A program made the position numbers and the translations under genes. Positions 58,414 to 64,000 of a stretch of DNA of 64,000 nucleotides are shown in pieces. A model generated the notes under the pieces. That model was not told where the DNA came from. It saw only the letters and a program-made list of their open reading frames with translations, and did not search any database. Each line of letters opens with the position of its first letter. Positions within the stretch are counted from its first letter, which is position 1. The DNA lies in assembly GCA_014904845.1 (NCBI GenBank), contig MU119238.1:186001-250000 (forward strand). The letters are read 5' to 3'. This DNA comes from Acephala macrosclerotiorum. Taxonomy: Eukaryota > Ascomycota > Leotiomycetes > Helotiales > Mollisiaceae.

Positions 58414-59161
58414 AATGCAATATCCTCAATCCTCTCCTAAATTTCTTTTAAAAAAAAATTCCCAAGAAAGACCAACGAGGACAAAGAGTTTTGACAAGAA
58501 ACTTGGGGGAACTCACCTTTAAAACTCGCACTTGCCGGTTCAAAGATACTCCCACATCCCAGTCACCATCTTCTCGAACCTTTCTAAAGCGGGAATAAGG
58601 TGCAAACTTCGGTTGTAATGTTACATGCGATCTGCAGTCATTCCTGTTGTAGCCAGTGTGGTTGCATGCCCCAATGCGGGGTAGTTCTTACCCCGGCTTT
58701 TACAAGCATTTCGCAGGACTTGGCAGGATCCACTTCTAGAAATATCCCATCAATTGAAGGCTTGAATTGTGGCTTTCGGCATGATGGTGTCGTGCAGATA
58801 GGCTGATCAATTGCCGAGAAAGGGAAGTTTCACGCGTTGGAAAACATGGTTGGCGGTAGGTTGGGAGGTAGAGGGATTTTGGTTGGTTGGAGGTGAGAAT
58901 GCGAGGTGCTGTTAGGTGGCTAGGAAGATTGCCTTTTGAAAAGGAAGGTTCCTAGAGACAAGTGAAGAAAGCAGAATTAGTGAAGGAGGTGGTGAAATGG
59001 AAATAAATTGCGTGTTGGTACAGTGTTGTTCTATATATACAATATTCCAATGCCATGACTCCGAGTCCGAATCATCTCGACGAAGTATGTGCCATGGAGA
59101 AATAGACATTATGGTACGAGTCTAGACGGGAAATATGTCTTCGCTGGAAGAGAGTTTAGAT
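58414..59161. other. intergenic
   Basis: Promoter of the transporter and 3' flank of the Ser-rich gene. No feature recognised. Confidence 0.4.
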
Positions 59162-61117
59162 CTAAGCCTCACATTCCTCGTCGTCCCCAGAGCTCTTCTC
59201 GCCGGTTGTGTAGCCGGTGGACTCGGATGATCCAGAAGAAGAGGATGATGACCCAGATGAAGATGAGAATCCAGACGACGATCCAGAAGAGGTAGTTCCA
59301 GTTGAGTAAGACCCAGACGAAGAAAATACAGTTGAGGAATATTCGGCTCCGCTTGTTGAAGTGCTGGTTGTTGAGGTTCCTGTCGTGGAAGTTCCAGTTG
59401 AGGACGATTCAGATGAAGATGAGCCGGATGAGGATGAGCCAGATGAAGATGATCCTGATGAGGAAGATTCACTCGAGATAGATCCGCTTGAAGAGACACC
59501 GACCGACTTCACACCACTGCAGTCTGAGCCCATAACCCATCCAAACAATGCACCTTGAACCTCAGAGCTCATGCCGGCACCCTCGCCAGAAACCAAGAAA
59601 GCACACATCTCAGCACGGCCAGATGCTGAAACACCCCAGGCGGCTTCACCAGCGATCGCGACACCCATAGCACCCTTGCAGGTAGAGCTGAGGTTATATT
59701 TGCCTGAGATAGCAGCTGAAAATTCACCAACCATCGAGCTCGAGATAGTGTAGCCAGCGCCTGCACCCAATCCAATGCCAGCCGAAGCACCTGAAGCACC
59801 AGTGATGCCGAAAGAGAGCCACATCATGACTGAGCCGCGCATCTCAGCGTCGAGAGAGCAGGATGATGAAGCGAGCCATTGAGCAAGAGCGGAAGCGGCG
59901 GCAGATTCTAGGGAGGATGAAAGTTCACCGGCTGCGCAAGACTCGAGGGAACCAAGAATACCAACTTCGAGAGCCATGCCTACTGAGCCTGAGCAGAACG
60001 AAGAGAGAGATGCTTGGGCGCTGGCAACCATGGAACCAGAGGCGTTGAAGTTGCCTGAAATGGATCCTCCCATCGAAATGTACCCGTATGCATCAGTGAA
60101 GGTTCCTGCTTGTGTGCTATCACTAACCGTTCCAGCAAGCCATGCCTGCATCGAGTCCTTGAGACTGGCATTCATGGTGCAGGATGAGGAAGAAAGCCAC
60201 GCTGAGAAAGAGCTCTTCATAACACCGCTAAGAGAATCAGAAACTCCACCAGCAGCGCATGCATAAAGAGTACCCTTGATGTCCATGCTAAGGCTGGTGA
60301 AGGCGGATCCCGACATGTATGCGGACAATGAATCCATCGCGGAAGCACCGAAGACGACGTTGCCACCGATGCTTGCACCACTCAAAAGCCAGCCTTGCAC
60401 ACTTCCCTTCAGGCCTGCACTCAAGGAGCAGCTAGGTCCGGACAACCATGAAGAAAGAGCTCCAAGGGTGTCGCTGGAAAGCGACTCGGCGATAGCTCCC
60501 GAGGCGCACATATGGAGAGATCCAGAGATCATGATTTTGAGGGATAATGCGGCGGAGCTTGAAAGGAAAGTGGAAAGAGACGCGCGGTCATCTATCGGTA
60601 GTCAGCATTGATGTCCGTGAGGGCTGGGTCAAGAATGGAACTCACCTGCCCCCATAGCAGCACAAGCACAGGCAGCTCCATCGAAGCTGGATTCAATAAC
60701 ACCGTTGAAGAATGACGGGATACCGCCAGCAGCGGAAATAGCAGTCTCAGCCATAAGAGCTACTTCCATCGCCATGGTGGCTTCTGCAGCAAGAACGATT
60801 TCAGAGCCCGTGCACCATGTCGTAATCTCTTTGCAAGTGGCAGTATCGAAGAATGTCGCTCCAGCACCAGCGATCCAGGAAGCAAGAGCTGCTTTATCAG
60901 CACTGTCCACGCACCCGGACGTAACACCAAGCGAGCATGCTTCAATGGCAGACGCAACTCCAGTGCTCCATCCACTCGTGGCGGTGATAGAGCTAGTTGA
61001 TCCGCCGAATGCTGGAAAGGAGGGACTGGGCCAGGTTCTTAGTGATGTGTTGTTGGTGACAGGTGCAGCTGCGGCCAGAGCGGCCAAAAGAGCTAGGATC
61101 GTGATTTTCTTGACCAT
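59162..61117 (-). CDS. secreted repetitive Ser/Ala-rich protein
   Basis: Two exons (61117-60646, 60591-59162) give 633 residues. The start was chosen at MVKKITILALLAALAAAAPV, a signal peptide; an upstream in-frame Met would mask it. The mature protein is built from about five diverged modules of roughly 100 residues, each with a pattern such as CASGAIAESLSSDTLGALSSWL, a short Ser-rich loop with SCS or SCT, and a Gly/Ser/Met-rich segment. Cysteines recur regularly, suggesting disulfide-bonded helices. The last 110 residues are almost pure Ser/Gly/Thr and end with GDDEECEA, without a GPI signal. A cell-surface or secreted structural role is inferred; no family name is certain. Confidence 0.8.
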
Positions 61118-63412
61118 GTTGACGGTGTCGAAAGAGCAAGGAACTCGTACTGAACCGAATGGAAGTTGACGTATCAATGAACCACGAAATGTGAAAATGA
61201 AAATGAAAGAATGGCGAGGACCGTAACGAGTGAGTCCTTAAAGCGAATGTATCAGAAACAGCGATAAATTGATGATACAGCAAAACTCTAGACTGGGCGA
61301 TGAGGTTCATCTTATAGACTGCCTCATCAATCGCGATTGTTCACTAGAACAACCCTAGCAAAAGTTTTGAAAGATCTTCCTAACTTGCACCACCCCCAGC
61401 ATGAAGAATGCAGGAGGCTGTCATTACCAGTAGGATGGGATATGCTCCAAATTGATGGTACGAGGATATGAGACAGCTGATCGTACTGCGCCTCGGCCAG
61501 AACAACGATGGATCCACCGTCAGCTTCGATAGAAAAGAGAAGATATGGGAGTTTTTAGGCTATTTAAGCCTCATCCTAATTGCCTAGCATTTTTCCAATT
61601 TTGAATTGTAGCCACTTGGCACTTGACTTGATTTGATCATGCTAACGTTTGAAAAGTCCTAGAGATCTCGGGAGCGCTCCGAACTTCTGGTGGTCTGCCG
61701 AACGGGTATTCGAAGCTTGGTGCATTTGATTTGCTTCATGAGCGTTGTCAAGAACATCCGCTGGATGAGCTTACCTTCAGTGTAGCACTGCATTAGCTCC
61801 AAAGTCCCCTAGTCCAACGAATTCGAGCTACCTCATCCTGACGGAGTGGATATTGGGGATGCAAGTGCCGCGCAAACATGCAAGCTTTGGTGCTCCAATA
61901 GTCGCGAGAGCGAGATTGTTGAAGCCAACCTCGTTGGAGAACAGGAGTGGTGTAGGCTGATCCCCGCTCTGATTCGCGAACTTGAGCCATACAGTGGGAC
62001 AGTGAGTATGGCTCAAGGGTCGCACCGGAACGTCGGATGGAGATGCTGGCATGGGGAGGAGAAAACGAGTTGGAGATTGCAGTCATCGTGGTCTGGAGGC
62101 TTTTATTGATGCCAAGATCTTCCAAGTTCGTGACACGGACGCGACTGTACAGGTGCCGGAAGATCATTACTTGTTCCTGGAATGGACTAAGGTTCATGGG
62201 ATGGATGGATAAGATAATTTTCATGGTTCAGTCAACGTCCGGTACAACGGTCGATAATTTAAGCTTGCTCTGCTCCACCGGCCAAGCGAGCCTCATCCGA
62301 ATTGGGCTGTCGGCTTCCAAATCGGGATGAGAATGGGAGAACCCGAAACGAGCTCTCTTCTCCTTAATTTCCTCCATCACTTCCGACTAAATATGTTTCA
62401 ACAACCTGAAGTCAAAACTCAACAATCGGTCAGTCTTCATGATCGATTTCCATGTGGTTCTTGCTCAACGTGACGTGACGCGACTACGAAGGCAACTTCT
62501 TCATACTAAGGACAAACTCGGCAATGCCGAATTTCCCGACGGGGCCAGCACGTCCTTTCCTCCCGTGCTCTTCTTGATTTTCGTGGTTGCATCTTTTCGT
62601 ACCTCCTCAACATCAGCTGATCCACGGTTGTTAATATATCTATCACTTACGAGGAGAGTTTCCCTTACGTCAACGTCCCTCAATGTAGACCTCTCCAGCT
62701 CTTCGTCCTATCAGTATGCTCAACAAGGCATACCGTCGCATCTATCAAGCAATTAGCACCTACTAAGGTCTTCTTACTCCGCATAATTCACTTACGAAAC
62801 ATCTGAGGTCGAATATTGCCTGTGAAGTTATCCCAGATCCCTCCACCAGACATAGTTCTCACAGTCACCAGCGTCATGGTTGTAGAGAAGCTACACTAAG
62901 CACGGCTAAGCAGCGCGCTTGCTGGATGAGCGCTAAAGTTGCCTTTTCCTTCAGGGTCTCAAGTCAATCATTTGCGGTCTCGTTTAAAGGCGGGAACTAC
63001 TTCTCGGGTATCGTCCCGAGCTCTCTTTCTAGCGGTCTTGTGCTGCCGAGCTCCTTTTACGAACAAAATATATCTTCATATGCAACAGGAAATTTCCTGC
63101 GATGATGTAAAAATTGTAATTGATTCGAGAGTGGCCATTTCAAGCGAAGCCTTTCAATCAATCGAGTTCTACCTCGGTCACGAAGACCATGATAGGGCTT
63201 CTCAAGAACACCTAGCCTCGAACAGCAAAGCCGCGGTTCCTCCCGTACCAGTACCATGGAATTCATCCATATCGAGCGTTATTTTATTTCAACCCTTGTT
63301 ATTTAAACAAAATATTGCTGCTTGGTGAGTGCTTGCAAGTTGCAACTTTTTTCTTCCAAATTCACATTTCTGGGAATTACACTCAACCACCTGCGTCCAC
63401 TTAAGAGCAATC
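61118..63412. other. 2.3-kb intergenic region
   Basis: Minus-strand frames at 61793-62224 do not look like a conserved gene. No RNA gene or repeat seen. The right end holds the promoter of the GARS-like gene. Confidence 0.4.
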
Positions 63413-64000
63413 ATGGACTCTACCAACGGTCTCCAAATCCTAATTCTGGGGAAAGGAGGCAAAGAACATGCCCTCGCCATGAAGTTCGCAGAGTCTCCCA
63501 GGGTCAAGAAGATATATGTCTCCCCCGGAAATGCAGGGACGGCGTGCCCAAGATACAACAAGTCAAGTTTTGCTAGTTCGGAGGTATGCAACAACGGGGA
63601 CTTGGACCTGAGTGACTTCGAGAATATCGTGGGACTTGCGAGGAATCTAAGGATCGGTTTAGTTGTTCCTGGCGAAGCTTCTTTCGCCATCGGAGGACTT
63701 ACTCAGAAACTCCAGGACGGTATATCTGTGCTTCAGAAGCTTGTGATAGTGACAGAAACTAACCTCTGAACAGCTGGCATCCCATGTTTCGCTCCATCCG
63801 AGGCAGTAGCTATGAATCTCCAAGGCGACTTAAAAATCACTCACGAGTTCATGAAGAGACGCAGAATTCCAACCCCGGACGCATACATCATCGACAGCAA
63901 GACTGCCGCCAGAAGATGCCTAGGCGAAGTATTCCGAGATAACCATTTCCGCAACCAGATACGACGCGACCGTAGGACTCTGAGACCGGCACCAAATGCT
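63413..64000 (+). CDS. stand-alone GARS-like ATP-grasp enzyme, partial (runs off the window)
   Basis: Exon 1 (63413-63719) begins MDSTNGLQILILGKGGKEHA, followed by VKKIYVSPGNAGTACPRYNK and VVPGEASFAIGGLTQKLQDG. A 54-bp intron (GTATAT...AACAG) leads to exon 2 at 63774 with GIPCFAPSEAVAMNLQGDLK and THEFMKRRRIPTPDAYIID. These are the N-terminal and start of the ATP-grasp domains of phosphoribosylamine-glycine ligase (purine pathway). In fungi this activity is normally part of the bifunctional Ade5,7 protein. The sequence is more diverged than expected for a housekeeping copy (KGGKEHA for GGREHA). Whether an AIRS domain follows lies outside the window. Confidence 0.75.

Overview
The window is chromosomal DNA of a filamentous ascomycete (Pezizomycotina). 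Genes carry short GT-AG introns (mostly 46-100 bp) with CTRAC-type branch sequences. The gene content is typical of such fungi: CarO/NOP-1-type opsin, DUF3328 (UstYa-like) protein, sedolisin, BBE-like oxidase, Zn2Cys6 regulator and fungal STAND-type N-terminal domain. The exact class is not decidable from the sequence. No rRNA, tRNA or CRISPR was recognised. There is one assembly gap (10 N) inside a poly-C run at 20.77 kb.

Layout. 0.8-5.9 kb: a frameshifted aminoglycoside-phosphotransferase-like gene, a 439-bp MITE with perfect 30-bp inverted termini, and a four-exon ankyrin protein with a STAND-type N-terminus. 6.6-8.9 kb: coding sequence of unknown function, one part with an in-frame stop. 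9.2-13.6 kb: a stand-alone Tul1/DscA luminal-domain protein, a short-chain dehydrogenase and a RING protein. 14.0-19.5 kb: a decayed biosynthetic-type cluster, with a UstYa-like DUF3328 protein, a tyrosinase, a truncated transcription factor, an unidentified remnant and an FAD monooxygenase; every recognisable member except possibly the regulator piece is broken by stops or frameshifts. 22.3-26.6 kb: a microbial rhodopsin and a CASTOR-like ACT-domain protein. 29.6-33.9 kb: a sedolisin with a GC-AG intron, and a frameshifted amidase. 35.8-43.0 kb: a conserved housekeeping block (CID/RS RNA-processing protein, DUF4748 membrane protein, WD40-containing inositol polyphosphate 5-phosphatase). 43.6-51.2 kb: a possible small metabolic group (GFA-family gene with a nonsense codon, secreted BBE-like oxidase, Zn2Cys6 regulator, BAHD-type acyltransferase). 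51.6-54.8 kb: two more decayed genes (an unknown one with three internal stops and a patatin-like phospholipase). 56.1-61.1 kb: a small unknown protein, a fucose-permease-type MFS transporter and a secreted Ser-rich repeat protein. 63.4 kb to the window end: the 5' part of a stand-alone GARS-like gene.

The clearest biology is the contrast between intact core genes, whose exon models close in frame over up to six exons, and accessory genes that carry nonsense codons or frameshifts. Where a family consensus exists, several nonsense changes look like transitions (three Trp codons to TAG, one Gln codon to TAA), as expected for C:G to T:A decay such as RIP. The 14.0-19.5 kb locus pairs a UstYa-like DUF3328 gene with a membrane-anchored tyrosinase and an FAD monooxygenase, a combination known from dikaritin RiPP clusters. 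It is the best candidate here for a relic natural-product pathway. No precursor-peptide gene was recognised.
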